Shown: positions 23,685 to 35,459 of the stretch, one piece after another
Layout of the letters: the number at the start of each line of letters is the position of its first letter
Numbering within the stretch: position 1 is the stretch's first letter
Assembly (NCBI RefSeq): GCF_963966145.1
Contig: NC_091051.1
Span: forward strand, 5,084,001-5,148,000
Reading direction: 5' to 3'
Source of the DNA: Tenebrio molitor
Taxonomy: Eukaryota; Arthropoda; Insecta; Coleoptera; Tenebrionidae
DNA length: 64,000 nucleotides
The notes under the pieces: generated by a model
Seen by the model: the letters and a program-made list of their open reading frames with translations, nothing else
Databases searched by the model: none
Told to the model about the DNA's origin: nothing
Program-made: the position numbers and the translations under genes

Positions 23685-25420
23685 GGTTCATAAAAAATCT
23701 CTAATAAAAAAATTACAAAAAAATTTAAAATTTCATTTTGCAACGTTGAAAATCAAAAATCATTGGAAATTACCTGTAACGTTTTCATTTATAAAAAATC
23801 TACACAAGGTTTTTTTTATTGAATTAACCCAAAAATCGCGTTTACGTTTACGTTTTTTATTTTCTTAAATTAATATTAGAGATACAAAAGAAGTTTCTCA
23901 CTTCTTTTTATTCCAAGAAGATCTGAAAAACACGTCAGCACAAGACAGAACAAATTTACGGACCAATTTCTCTTAAATATCATTTTTTCAACATTTTCTT
24001 TACTGATGATGGAAATTCGCTAATTCTCTTATTTACTTTAACATATTACACCAAATACAGTTTTTTTATTATCTAATTTATTAATAATTTAATTATCACG
24101 AAGCGATGCAGGTTTGTCGAATTTATTTTTTAATTTAATTTCTCAGCGCATTTTTTCCTAGTTTTCAATTTGAATTTTTTTTTATTACTAATGTCCGAGA
24201 TAGAAATTTCTGATTTCTTTTATGTACTTACTAAGAAACAATTTCCTCATTTACCTGGCTTAAGAAGTAAAATAGATAGCGACCAAGTAATATTTTAATT
24301 TCTTCCGACGCATGCACTAATTATTGTATTTTTATTTTTTTAACTATTGTTAAAGTTACAAACTTCACAATTCTCCCTTCCTCTCATTCCAGCGAGGTCT
24401 GCTAGGCACAGCTTTTAGTTCTTATCCAGCACAAGACAGAATGTATAAAATATTTCTTTCTTATCTCGGATCATCCATTTCAAAATTTTTATTGCTATTG
24501 TTCGAAATCGATATTTGCTTTTTCTTAAATTCAATTTGCAACAACCGAATCCACAAAAGGCAGCTTCTTCCATTTGCGTAACTCGAAAAGCAACACAGAT
24601 ATGAACTAACTTATTTTTTGTCTCTCCCGGCGCATCCACCATTTTTGCAATTCCTCATTTACTTTTTAATTCCTATTAAAGATAGAAACTAGAAATGTTT
24701 TGTCTCTTTTTCATTATGAAACACAATTTTTATATTTTATCCAGCACCAAAAACAACGAATTTATCGACTTACTCATTTCCTAGGTATCAATGTCAATGC
24801 TCATCCGGCATTTTCCCTTCATTTATTATCTGACGTTGAAAATTGCCGTTCTTTTTATTCGCTTTACCACAACAGAATTTACAAGAAACAATGTTTTTTC
24901 ATCTCTCTGGCTAGCACGAGCCATATCGATCCATGTATTTTTAAATTCTCCCGGCGCATCCACCATTTCTTCCAATTTACCAATCTTTTTTTCATTACTA
25001 ATATCCAAGATAGAAATTTGCGGTTTCTTTTATTCGCTTTGCGGCAACAATTTCAATGAGACACAAATGTCAAAAATCAAGAGAGATATGGACTAACTTT
25101 ATATTTTTCCGACGCATCCACCATTTTTTTTTTTCTAATGGTCGAGATAGAAACTTGCAATTTCTTTTATTCGCTTTGTCATAACAATATCTACAAAAGT
25201 TTTCATTTATCAGCCGCAAAACACGGCACAAGTAGAAATTAATTTAATTTTAACTTTACCCAGCGCATCCACCACGCTTACAACTGGCCAATAAAAAAAG
25301 AAAAATAACATTATTGATAGTTTCCACGTGGTTTTCTTGTTCTTTTGAACACCACAAAACCTATTTTTATTTCCCAGCGCATCCACCATTATGCACTCCA
25401 CAGTGTCGTAAAGAATGTCC

Positions 25421-26890
25421 AAAACAGTGATGAAAACAAAACTGGAGATAATTTTAGCACAACGCCCTTTCGCACAGCTCTCGATCCAATAGCCGCGCAG
25501 ACTTCGTAACTATTTTCACTCAAGTTGAATTAACTTCAGTGGAAGTTTCACAACTGGGACAATAATCATTTTATGTTTGTCGAAAGTAAAAAACCGTGAG
25601 CTTGGCAGTTTAGTTTCCTGAGCAAGAATACCCGAGTCGGCTCTCGGTTAATACCAATGTAATTAATTTACTCCTATCTTTGCGTCCTGACTCACTGTTC
25701 CTCCCGCCTCTCTTTTTGTCATAACTCCCTTCTCTTTTCTCCATTCATAACACTATTTGAAGTTGACGAACGTGCGAGAAATACACCGTCGCTCAAAATT
25801 TCACGTATCCGTGCCCTGAAAGTAGAATTTCCCCTGTACAAAACAATCGCCTAATTTTATTCCCGGGTACTTCCATCGACGAGCATTCTTCTCCCTCCTG
25901 TCTCGTATAAAGAAAACCTGTCGGATTTAATTCCGGCGTCCCATTTGCGAGATGGAAATTTTTCACTTGGCTCTGGCCGCTGCTAACCCTTCCCGCGAAG
26001 ATCGGGGTGTCGCCTATGATTGATGACGTCACGGGAGCGGTCTCAGCTGAGTGCGACGTATCAGTGCTTCATCGCAGTTAGTCTTGATTCTGGCTGATGT
26101 CCTCCCGGGGGAAACTCCTCCCGTCCATTTTCGAGAGAGGATCAAACGTCCCTTTTATTTTCCGGGAAGAGGCGCCATAACTCATATCTCTTCGACTTTA
26201 AGGCAATATCGCGCCCTCCGCGCATTTATTCATCACCTACACATGACCGCCTCTCTATGGCGAGGAGAGTGTCCTCCGGAGCGGCTCCGGGAGAATATTC
26301 CAAATCCGGGGACTTATTTATGCACGAGCAACAGCCAGATTTAGGAAAGAGGGTGTCAATCGCGCAAGGACGGTAACTGGAGTTTTGTAATGAAGCACAC
26401 GTGGGCCCTCGGAAAATTCATCTCTTAATCGAAGTTATAAATTTTAAAATGTTGCGTTTCCGAAGAAGACGAGTCGAAATTGAAGCGGCAAAAGTTGGGG
26501 AAAGGTTAAGCTGGCACTTTCGCCACGTCCTCCGAACGTGAAATAATTCTGCTGGTGTTTATACAGGCTGTTGCGAAACTCCCGAATTATTAGAAAACTT
26601 AATCCAACTCTCGAGGCCGTAATTCAATACACTTTCGTCGAATCGAATCGATAATAAGACGGCGGCTGTAAATAAAGCGATCCCGCCTAATCGAATTATG
26701 AAAAAGTGCGCCGCCATTTTTTGAAGGACAGGGGCGAGGATCTAGGACTAGAGAAAAACGTTACGGAAACGTTTTTGTGGAGGACAAGATTTCATTCGAA
26801 GCGGTGTAGTTGCTAGAGTTTAGACTTGAGAGGCGTTTAAGGGCGCCGCGAAATATTACAATTTTGCGTGATTTACGCCCTTTCAAAATT
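25421..26890. other. Single-copy island, no gene supported
   Basis: This is non-repetitive, GC-richer DNA. A 97-codon plus-strand ORF (26,051-26,344) and a 79-codon minus-strand ORF (25,793-26,032) have no recognisable domain. Possibly conserved non-coding or intronic DNA of a large neural gene (inference). Confidence 0.4.
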
Positions 26891-27120
26891 TAGTAAACAC
26901 TGGGAATTAATTTTTTTGTTTATTTAATTAACGCAAAAAGCAACAGAGATTAGGTTAGTTTATTTTTATTTCTCCCGGCGCATCCACCATTTTTGCTACA
27001 TTTAATTAGATTTTTTTTAAATGATATTTTAAAGTAGAAAATTGCGATTTTCACTCTTCTTTCAATTAGGACTAAATAAATAAATCGTAGTTTTTATTAA
27101 TTATCAATCAATTTTTTTCT
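26891..27120 (+). repeat. Boxed satellite, block V (single unit)
   Basis: One unit has the box CCCGGCGCATCCACCATTTT at 26974, preceded by GCAACAGAGATTAGG and followed by AAAGTAGAAAATTGCGATTT, as in other units. It is isolated between two islands. Confidence 0.8.
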
Positions 27121-28480
27121 ACAAGAAAAAATAAATTGGTTAAATGTATGATACGGTCTAGCGAGCCAGTTATAATATTTGTACTGACGGAATTAAGGCG
27201 AGCAAGTAATTTTGAGCTGGGCACGGCGCAAGGACGGCCCCTGGGCCCGCTCCTGTTCCAGCAAAACTTATCAAAGTGCTACATCGCTTCCGCTGAAAAG
27301 AGCAACCCTGCACTGGTAATAATTAACCGGGGCCTGCTCTCCGAATAATTCGTAATAAATTTGGCTAAACACGAGGCGAGCGTATTGTTGTAAGTTAGCG
27401 TCTGTAGTAAAAGCAACCGGGAAATAAATCTTCATGGTTTCGGTGCGAACATGCACCAACAAGAACGAACCGAATTACTCAGATCTATCACTTAAAGTGA
27501 ATAACCGTGTAAGTGCTAAGTCAACCCTGACGCGTCCCTCAAGAAATGCTAATACTTCGCTATCCAAATCAGGACGTTTGTAATGTCGGCCGGCGGCGGC
27601 AAAAAAACAAATCGAATTAGGCGGCGTCTTCATCAAGCGAATTATTCTCGAATTATCTGCGTCACTCTTTGAACACGCGGTCTAATCTCCGCCGCCCGGG
27701 AGGAAATATTTCCTGACAAAAATGGCGCTTTTTCCGCCCTTTGTCAGCAGGAAATCCAACCCGCAGTCCACCAGGAACAATACCACGCGATTACGCACTG
27801 CGCACAATTCCACCAACGTTCTTAATAATCGTTAGTATGTGTAATTATAAACATTTCGGGGCCAACTATGACCCCATACGTTGTTCCATCGCAGCCCCGG
27901 CCCGGGAATTGGGTTATTTGACCCCCGAGGGTTAAGATTTGGGATGGGTGTTAATGTTTGCTCGCCTCGAATTTGCACAAACAAGCACGTTTTTCCACGA
28001 ACTGTAAAAAATTACGATCACCATTGTGGCGCTTGTAAATTGTTTATAATCTAACAAAGCGGCTTCCGCGGGCCTCGGAAACGTCACCTTCCGGAGAGAC
28101 TCGATAGAGCTGATAGCAGAAGGGTGTTGTGTCCGCTTGATGGACGAATATTGGAGGTGAAGCACATGTTAAATGTGCTGATTGCTGCTGGAGTTGGACG
28201 AATGGGAGTTTTTTGCCGGAAACTGACAACACAACTTCTGCGAGCTTGCGAAACTTTCTATCGCGATAGAATTGTTTCGTGGAAACCGGAAAAAATAAAC
28301 GGTTGGGGGGATTGTGGGGGTCGCAGGCGTAACCCGTGAGACATTCTGTCTGGCAATGTACAACGTCTTAATCTGTCGTAACGCCAGTCTGACAAATTAA
28401 TTCTTTTTAGAAGACACAATTTTACTTGACATTTCGGGGACTTGAGACATTTAAAAATACACATTATCGCATTTAATAAT
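27121..28480. other. Single-copy island, no gene supported
   Basis: This is GC-rich non-repetitive sequence with several short overlapping ORFs, none with a recognisable domain or supported splice partners. Confidence 0.4.
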
Positions 28481-28484
28481 AGTA

Positions 28485-29355
28485 CCGTGCGATCGAAAAT
28501 AAAATAAAATCGAGATGGCCATGATTAATACACTTCAGTTGGCAGCACGTAAAAATTTAATTCAAATGTCATTACAATGGTAATTGTCATTATTAATTAT
28601 TGACTATTAAAATTTGTTATTACAATATGTTCACTTCAGAGCAACAAATTTTCATTGTCCAGTGTTTCTTCAGCAATGGAGAAAGGCTTGGTCCTATTCG
28701 ACACCTCGAGTTTTTGAGGAATTTCAACAAAAGTTTCCGGACTTTCAAGGCACTTAACCAACAACTTGCCCAGAAAGTTTACAAATGCGTAAACATGTTT
28801 TTGGAAACAGGTAGTGTTCTGCGCAAAAATGGCAGTAGACGACCGACAAAAAGATCAACTGAAAATATTGAAGAGGTTGAACAAAGAATTATTGCAGAGA
28901 TTAACCCAAGAAACTAACCTGTCATTTGGTACAGTTCACTTTATCCTTGAAAAAAAATTTGCACTTTTTACTCTATCGTGTGTCTGTTGTGCATGAAATT
29001 ACCCCTTGACAATAAGAGCCCCCACAACCGACAACAACCTCTCTGGATAATATTGATTGATCGATGATCGTGGGATCTTGGGTCGATTTATAAACAAGCG
29101 GCGTGCGCGTGCTCACCCTTGACGTTAAATAAAAGTGCGGGAGTTTTAAATCTCATTGTTTCATTACACTAGCTGGGGAAATTCTTTTAGAACCGACAGG
29201 TCACACAAAATTCTTTATGAAAATTAAGATGTCAACATTCTCAAAATCACTAACCTAACTTTTAAGACGGACATCAGATAATTGAAATCTTAACGAATTG
29301 CCAACTGAAATTTTTGGTCAGCGCCTACTCTAATTTTTTTTTTTCGGTCTCACGG
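28485..29355 (+). mobile_element. Internally deleted Tc1/mariner-like transposon
   Basis: The ends CCGTGCGATCGAAAATAAAA and TTTTTTTCGGTCTCACGG are an imperfect inverted repeat flanked on both sides by TA (28,483-84 and 29,356-57), as expected for the Tc1/mariner superfamily. A transposase N-terminal fragment lies inside, and the catalytic part is absent. At 871 bp it cannot be autonomous. Confidence 0.7.
28627..28990 (+). pseudogene. Transposase N-terminal helix-turn-helix fragment
   Basis: From the ATG at 28627 the frame reads MFTSEQQIFIVQCFFSNGER, then LNQQLAQKVYKCVNMFLETG, SVLRKNGSRRPTKRSTENIE and EVEQRIIAEINPRN before a stop at 28,915. This matches the pattern of the helix-turn-helix domain at the N-terminus of many insect mariner-like transposases (EQ...IV..F, then F..TG.V..K...GRP, then I). 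The sequence SFGTVHFILEKKF continues the domain in another frame after the stop, so there is a frameshift. The DDE catalytic domain is missing. The fragment is non-functional. Confidence 0.65.
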
Positions 29356-29393
29356 TACAATTCGACAAACTCACCATTACGTTTAAATATGTA

Positions 29394-29656
29394 CCGAGTG
29401 ACTATAAATGATTGAAGGAAAATAGTGGATTGGCAGCACTGATGCAGTTGGTGGTGGAAGTCTTCTCGTGCATCATCTGTCAATCATTTCTATTTAGGTT
29501 AAGTTAAGTCACGAAGTACATTGTCGATTTAGATTTTTTTGACGTTTGTTTCAATTTTAAAAATTGCGTGTGTCATGCCAACGATGTTGCCAACTAAAGA
29601 TTTCAAATGTGTCACCAACATAACAAAATAATTTTCAATCATTTATAGTCACTCGG
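29394..29656. mobile_element. TA-flanked MITE with CCGAGTGACTATAAATGATT ends
   Basis: The left end CCGAGTGACTATAAATGATT is the exact complement of the right end AATCATTTATAGTCACTCGG, with TA on both sides. It is 263 bp with no ORF. It shares its right TA with the next element. Confidence 0.85.
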
Positions 29657-29658
29657 TA

Positions 29659-30016
29659 CTATGGCGGACAATAAATTTAGGCCGGTCTGTCATTGAGTTG
29701 ACATCAAAATGTGAAGCTGGCATTATGTTCAACTAACCCCATTTTCGATTTTTGTCATTCTTGTCATCGTGACAGCGATAATCAAAATTAAAATTGCGAA
29801 AAGAAGCGTGCACCAGAGAGAAGTGCTACTACAAATCAGTTATGCTAGTGCGTCATGATCTGTAAGTTACGAAAAAGGCGAAGGAAACGCCAAACAGCTT
29901 GAAAACCTTCAGTTTGACAAACTGACACATCAGTCATAATGACAATAAATGGTCGCTTGCATTGACTTTTTTGAAATGTCAGAAATTTGCCGGCCTAAAT
30001 TTATTGTCCGCCATAG
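29659..30016. mobile_element. TA-flanked MITE with CTATGGCGGACAATAAATTT ends
   Basis: The inverted ends CTATGGCGGACAATAAATTT and AAATTTATTGTCCGCCATAG extend to GGCCGG, about 27 bp in all. TA flanks both sides (29,657-58 and 30,017-18). It is 358 bp with no ORF. Confidence 0.85.
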
Positions 30017-30219
30017 TATAAGAAGATCTTTACAAGGATTGCACGAATCTTAGAAATTATGGAAGTTTATTAAAAAATAAAGAGATACTTTCAATGCTGA
30101 AGCAAACTGTTATAATGATCTCAGTAGTAATAAAATTGCAAATTTTCTGCTCTTACCATCCGAGTTGGATTTCTCTTTCCAGGGACGGATAACGTTTAAT
30201 CAAATATAATGTTTAGATA

Positions 30220-33200
30220 GCGACAACAAATCCAAATAATTTTTTTCCTGAAGTTTTCTTCATCTTTGCTTTGTCTTTTAGTTTCTCTACTAAACCAATT
30301 TCGTAGGTTACGCGTTATGACCAGTAGAATTTTTTCCCGAAGATTTTGATTAATTCTTATTCTTATTACTTTCCTTTTTAATCGATGAACTCTTTCTACT
30401 TTGACAAAAAATTTAACCCATTGACGTTAGCTTTTTATCGCTCTTATTCTTTTTTTTCATTTTCTCATAGTGATTTCAAATATATTTTACCTTCATATCT
30501 AACACGTCTTTTTCGATACGACGAAACCTGCGAGACACAGTTTTTACATTTTATCTAACACAATAACAATAAATTTGTCGTTCCTTTCCTTTCTGAAGCA
30601 TTCTGTCTGACACCTACGCCATTTTCTCCAACTTATATATCGGCAGTTTTCTTTGAAACATTTACATTTTTTATTCATTCTGCATTACCAAAATCCACAG
30701 GAGAGAGTTTTTGTTTAACTAATCCGAGAAGCAACAAAGACAGCGAGAATTAAAAACTTAGTAAAAATCATTAGAAATTGCCTCTGAATTTATATCTACT
30801 CGTATTCTTAAGAATACAAATTTACGGGTAATTTCCAAAATCTACAGGGCAAGGTTTTTAATTTAATTTACTTAATTATTTTAATTTATTTTCTTTATAC
30901 CATACTGTTATTAGGATTTATCAGTACTTGATTGATATGATACCTATAACAGACTAGGCCGTTATTCAAAATTATCAGACCGAGGCCGTTATTTTTGCTA
31001 CCGTTGCTACGGTTACGGCATAGATGACAACTAAATTTAATTTTTGAAGTAAAGAGAAATGTCAGTCTTACAAATAAATCATCGTTAAATGTTAAGTATT
31101 ATTGGTATAAAGAAAACTATAAAACAACATGCGGCCGATATGGATATAACAGACTCGGTTGATTATACCTCAACCATGTCTGTTATATAACCCATATCGG
31201 CCTAATACCGTTATATACTATTAATTAACCCAAACATCACCAGAAATTGATATTTTTATTTTTCCCTGGCGCATCCACCATTTTTACTAAATGTTAAAAA
31301 AATTTAATGAATTTTTGGGATAGAAAATAGTGGTTTTCTGAGTTCTTACGGCTAACGCGAAACGCATAAAACACGGTTTTTAGATTTTATGTAGCACCAA
31401 TAATGGCGAAGTCATCGATCTATGATTTTGTTGAGATTCCGGGACATCCACAATTTTTTTTCCAATTCATAAATTAATTTTTTCTTTGCTAATGTCCTAA
31501 ATAAGGACTGGCATTATTTTTTCTTGCACCTACTTCAAAAAACAAAAGAGATATGGAATCATCCGGCGCATCCACCATTTTCAAATATATCATGTTTTCA
31601 TAAATTCTCAATATATCAATTTGGTTTCTATTTCCTTTTTCTTACAACTGAACCTGCAAAACACAGTTTCTCCGTTTTAACCAGCACCAATAATACTAAA
31701 GTTTGTCGTTCCTTTTCCTTGTTAAATGTTCTGATCCATATACGAGACCATTTTCTTCAACTCATATATCGACAGTACAAAATTTGCGTTATATTTATTT
31801 ACTTGCGGAAACAGAACCTCCAAAACAAAATTTTGTATTTATCTATTTCAAATAACAACAGAGATATAGATTTTTATTTTCCCGACGCATCCACCATTTT
31901 TGAAAAGCTTTCCTTTCAAATTTTTTTTTAATTCAAAAATCACAATTTTCTGTCTTCTTCTTTTCAACACAATACAGCTATAAAACAGTTATTAAATTTG
32001 ATCTAGCGCTGTTAACAACGAATTTATCAAACTAAATAATTCAAGAAAATCTCGGCGCATCCACCAATGTTTCCAAATTGATTATTTTAATTTCCAATCA
32101 CCAAGACTACAATTTGCGGTTTCATTTATTCGATTTGCCACAACAAAATGTCCAAAACGCAATTTTCTGCTTGTGTTAATTTCAACACGTAACAGAGAGA
32201 ATGCATCGACTGCATTTCTCGGCGCATCCACCATTTTTACTGAATTTAAAAAAATTAATTCATTTTTGAAATAGAAAATACTGGTTTTCTGAGTTCTTAC
32301 GGCTAACACGAAACGCATGAAACACGGTTTTTAGATTTTATGTAGCACCAATAATGGCGAATTTATCGATCTATGTCTTTGTCTTAGATTTTGTGACATC
32401 CACAATTTTTTTTTAATTCAAAAAACAAAAGAGATATGGAATCATCCGGCGCATCCACCATTTTCAAATATATCATATTTTCTTAAATTCTCAATATATC
32501 GATTTGGTTTCTATTTCCTTTTTCTTACAACTGAACCTGCAAAACACAGTTTCTCCGTTTTAACAAGCACCAATAACACTAAAGTTTGTCGTTCTTTTCC
32601 TTGTTAAATGTTCTGACCCATATACCATTTTCTTCAACTCATATTTCGACAGTACAAAATAGAGATTTTTATTTTCCCGACGGATCCACCATTTTTGAAA
32701 AGCTTTCCTTTCAAATTACTTTTTAATTAAAAAATCACAATTTTCTGTCTTCTTCTTTTCAACACAATACAGCTATAAAACACAGTTATTAAATTTGATC
32801 TAGCGCTGTTAACGAATTTATCAACCTAAATAATTCACCCTAAATAATTCAACAAAATTCCGGCGCATCCACCAATGTTTCAAAATTGGTTATTTTAATT
32901 TCCAATCACCACGACTACAATTTGCGGTTTCATTTATTCGATTTACCACAACAAAATGCCCAAAGCGCAATTTTCTGCTTGTGTTTATTTCAACACGTAA
33001 CAGAGATATCAAAGCTTTGACTGCATTTCCCGGCGCATCCACCATTTTTTAATCTCACTTACTTCATTCATTATGAAAGGCACAAATTTGCACATTTCTG
33101 CAGTTTTTGTTTGCAACTGAACCTGCAAAACTCAATTTTCAAATCTTATCAATTTTCTTTATTTTTTAGTCTCCCGGTCCATCCGCCATTGTCGTCTTTT

Positions 33201-33235
33201 AATAAACGATTCTGTCTTTCTTCATAATTGCTTTT
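30220..33235 (+). repeat. Boxed satellite, block VI
   Basis: Box copies lie at 31264, 31562, 31881, 32051, 32218, 32445, 32675, 32859, 33029 and 33173. A higher-order duplication is visible: 31,260-32,215 is repeated at 32,216-33,030 with the same order of units and the same unit-specific words (TTTTCTGAGTTCTTACGGCT, CACCAATAATGGCGAA, AATGTTTCC/AATGTTTCA, CAGCTATAAAACA). The left part (30,220-30,900) belongs to the box-less subfamily of block III. Confidence 0.85.
31132..31203. repeat. Short palindrome
   Basis: GGCCGATATGGATATAACAG pairs with CTGTTATATAACCCATATCGGCC across a short loop. An ATAACAGACTAGGCCG relative sits 150-180 bp upstream. It is probably part of a small TIR element. Confidence 0.55.
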
Positions 33236-33249
33236 CTTTTTTTCCGAGG

Positions 33250-34745
33250 CTAACTCGATTCATCTATCAAAGTTAAAACTACACTCCTTACACCACAGAC
33301 TCTTTCAATACTTATTAGACCTTGATGATTTTTTTGTGTTACAATTAGATCCATTTGCATTTTATTTCTTTCAAACAAAAACTATTCAAAATTTCAACTC
33401 TTTGAAGCAACTCATCTCAGCGGCAAGTTAAAGCTAATAAACTAGAAAAACGTGAATTCTCTCATTCGATTGTCTTAACGGTATTCTTTTGCCCCTCGAG
33501 CGCCGGCTCATCTTTGCTAACTTCTTTGGCGTCGGCGTCTTGAACTAGATATTTGCATTCGAGCTTGTTTGTCTGTTTTTGTACACGCATTCCGGCGCAA
33601 CAATCGCGCCTTCGCCATTAAATTTATGTGAAAAACCCTCAGAAGCGCCCTTTATCCTCTTCACGAGACATCACAGTTACGAAATGAAATTTCTGTTGAA
33701 ATGTGTGCGTAATTAATTGCGTCTTTGGAATTTTTCCGTTTTTTGGCCATCTACAATCCTCCATCACGCACGTTACCAACAATTCACAGCGTTTCTTTTG
33801 TAAGCGCCCCATCAAAATAATCACCGATGGGGCTCGGTTCCCCTGAAAAATTGAGACGTTCGTGCTCGTTCGAATCGTCCAGGTCGGATGTTGCACCCTG
33901 GAGATGCCGTAATTGTTGATTACACTTTGACCTTAGCGTTTATTCGGACGCGGCGGCACCTGCGGCTCGTCCTTTATCAGGAAGACCCGTATCGTGCGCG
34001 TTCTCCCAGGAGATGGTATCGCGCCGACATCAAACGAATCATGTTGCACACGGTGTGATTTTAACTCGACGGCCGTAAATGCAATTTAGCCAGGACGAAA
34101 AATGCGCCGTCAGCTCGCCTCAAAGCGCCCCACAAAGCCGTTTACAAGAAGAGCAATTGGAGTTGACGTTTTCTGCATGTCCGACATGTATACAATTTGT
34201 CGACGCGGTCGGTATCACGATTGTTCTGTAATTCGCCGAAGAGCCGAAAGGGAGAGCAAGTGTTTTAATTAAAAGCCGCCAGACGGTAATCAAGACCGAT
34301 GGGAAAACTTGGACATTTTATTTATTTAATAACGGAGGGGCGGCGGATCGCGGGGACTAAACGCTCATTCAGATAAGCTCACATCAACTGCGCCATTCAT
34401 TAAGACGATTGCCGTTTTTGCCGGGGCCGCTTCCTTTCATCTCGAGGCCCACGCGAAAGGACTTCAGATTGCCGACGACTACCTACGATAAAGGCTCTTT
34501 TATCGCCGATTTCTCGACCGAATTCGCGACCCGGTTCCAATTCCTAATGGCCCTTCACTGTTTCCTCCACCAGGACCTGTCTTAAAAAGTGCCACCCACG
34601 CAAAAAAATCATCCGTTATTACTACATTCTCTCCGAGAGTACAAAAAAACACACGACCGGTACAAATCGCTTCGTTAAACCTTGTTGGACACCGGAGGAA
34701 ACACGTAATTGTTTAAACAATTTTTATGCGTTCTGAAAATTATTT
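33250..34745. other. Single-copy island, no gene supported
   Basis: GC content rises after about 33,480. No exon-like stretch can be tied to the dopamine receptor or another gene. Short ORFs here look like chance. Confidence 0.4.
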
Positions 34746-34749
34746 TTTT

Positions 34750-35455
34750 AGGCACCCTTAATGCAAACAGTAATTTTACGTACTCACAAGCGGACGAAAA
34801 GTAACTCTTTTTCGGGCACTGACCGTGGCGCCATCTGTTGGTCTGTTTTGTAAGTTAATAACGAGACCGACAAAACCGATAATTGCTCTGTGAACATAAA
34901 TTATGTAAATAAGAAATTGTATTGTACAGTTGGTTGCCAAAAAAAAAACGGGGGCTGTCAAAATAAAATGGACACATTTTCACAATTTTTTCATAGTGTG
35001 AAAACTTCTTACGAAGGATAGGTTAGAATTAACGTCAAAATTCAATGACATTTAAAAAAATTATTTCATAGGTATTGTCAAGTAGACAATTAATTGACAA
35101 ATGGACAAAACCAAATTTACATTAGGAACATTTTCGTTTCCCGTTTTTTTTTTTGCAACAAACTGTAGTACATTTCTAGTTTTGCTGGCAAGCTGAATAA
35201 AAAAATTGTTAATATGTATTGATAGATGTATCTATGTATTTGAAAAAAGTAGATACAAAATAAATTTGTAATTTTTCCAATGATGATGTCTTTTGCTTTC
35301 GTACGATCACCTAAAAAATTTAACGTGCACCTCTGCCAAAAAGTGCCTTTTGTCCTCGCCTGTTTTCAAACCTCGGCTGCGCCTCGGCCAGAAAACACAG
35401 ACTCGGACGAAAAAGATGCACTTTTTAGCCTTGATACAGAAATAACTCTTTTGGG
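34750..35455. repeat. Dispersed repeat, long copy 2, interrupted
   Basis: It is the same family as 5,440-5,875 but split by a 239-bp TA-flanked MITE at 34,927-35,165. Sequence on both sides of the insertion aligns with the uninterrupted copy. Confidence 0.8.
34927..35165. mobile_element. Tc1/mariner-type MITE with CAGTTGGTTGCC ends
   Basis: The left end CAGTTGGTTGCCAAAAAAAA pairs with the right end TTTTTTTTGCAACAAACTG. TA flanks it at 34,925-26 and 35,166-67. The interrupted repeat gives the empty site by comparison with 5,440-5,875. Confidence 0.85.
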
Positions 35456-35459
35456 GCTT

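Larger units (their letters stand above)
22621..25420 (+). repeat. Boxed satellite, block IV
   Basis: Box copies lie at 22672, 22757, 23092, 23407, 24626, 24950, 25109, 25259 and 25373, with degenerate ones near 21,560, 23,255 and 24,300. Units also share GAGATAGAAATTTGCGGTTT, CTTTTATTCGCTTTG, CAAAACACAG and AGCAACACAGATAT-like words. All boxes have the same orientation. Spacing is irregular, from about 80 to 1,200 bp. Confidence 0.85.

Noticed and set aside
11207..33235. CRISPR-like array from the regularly recurring 20-bp box
   Set aside because: Spacing ranges from about 80 to over 1,000 bp, spacers are related to each other, and the genome is clearly eukaryotic.
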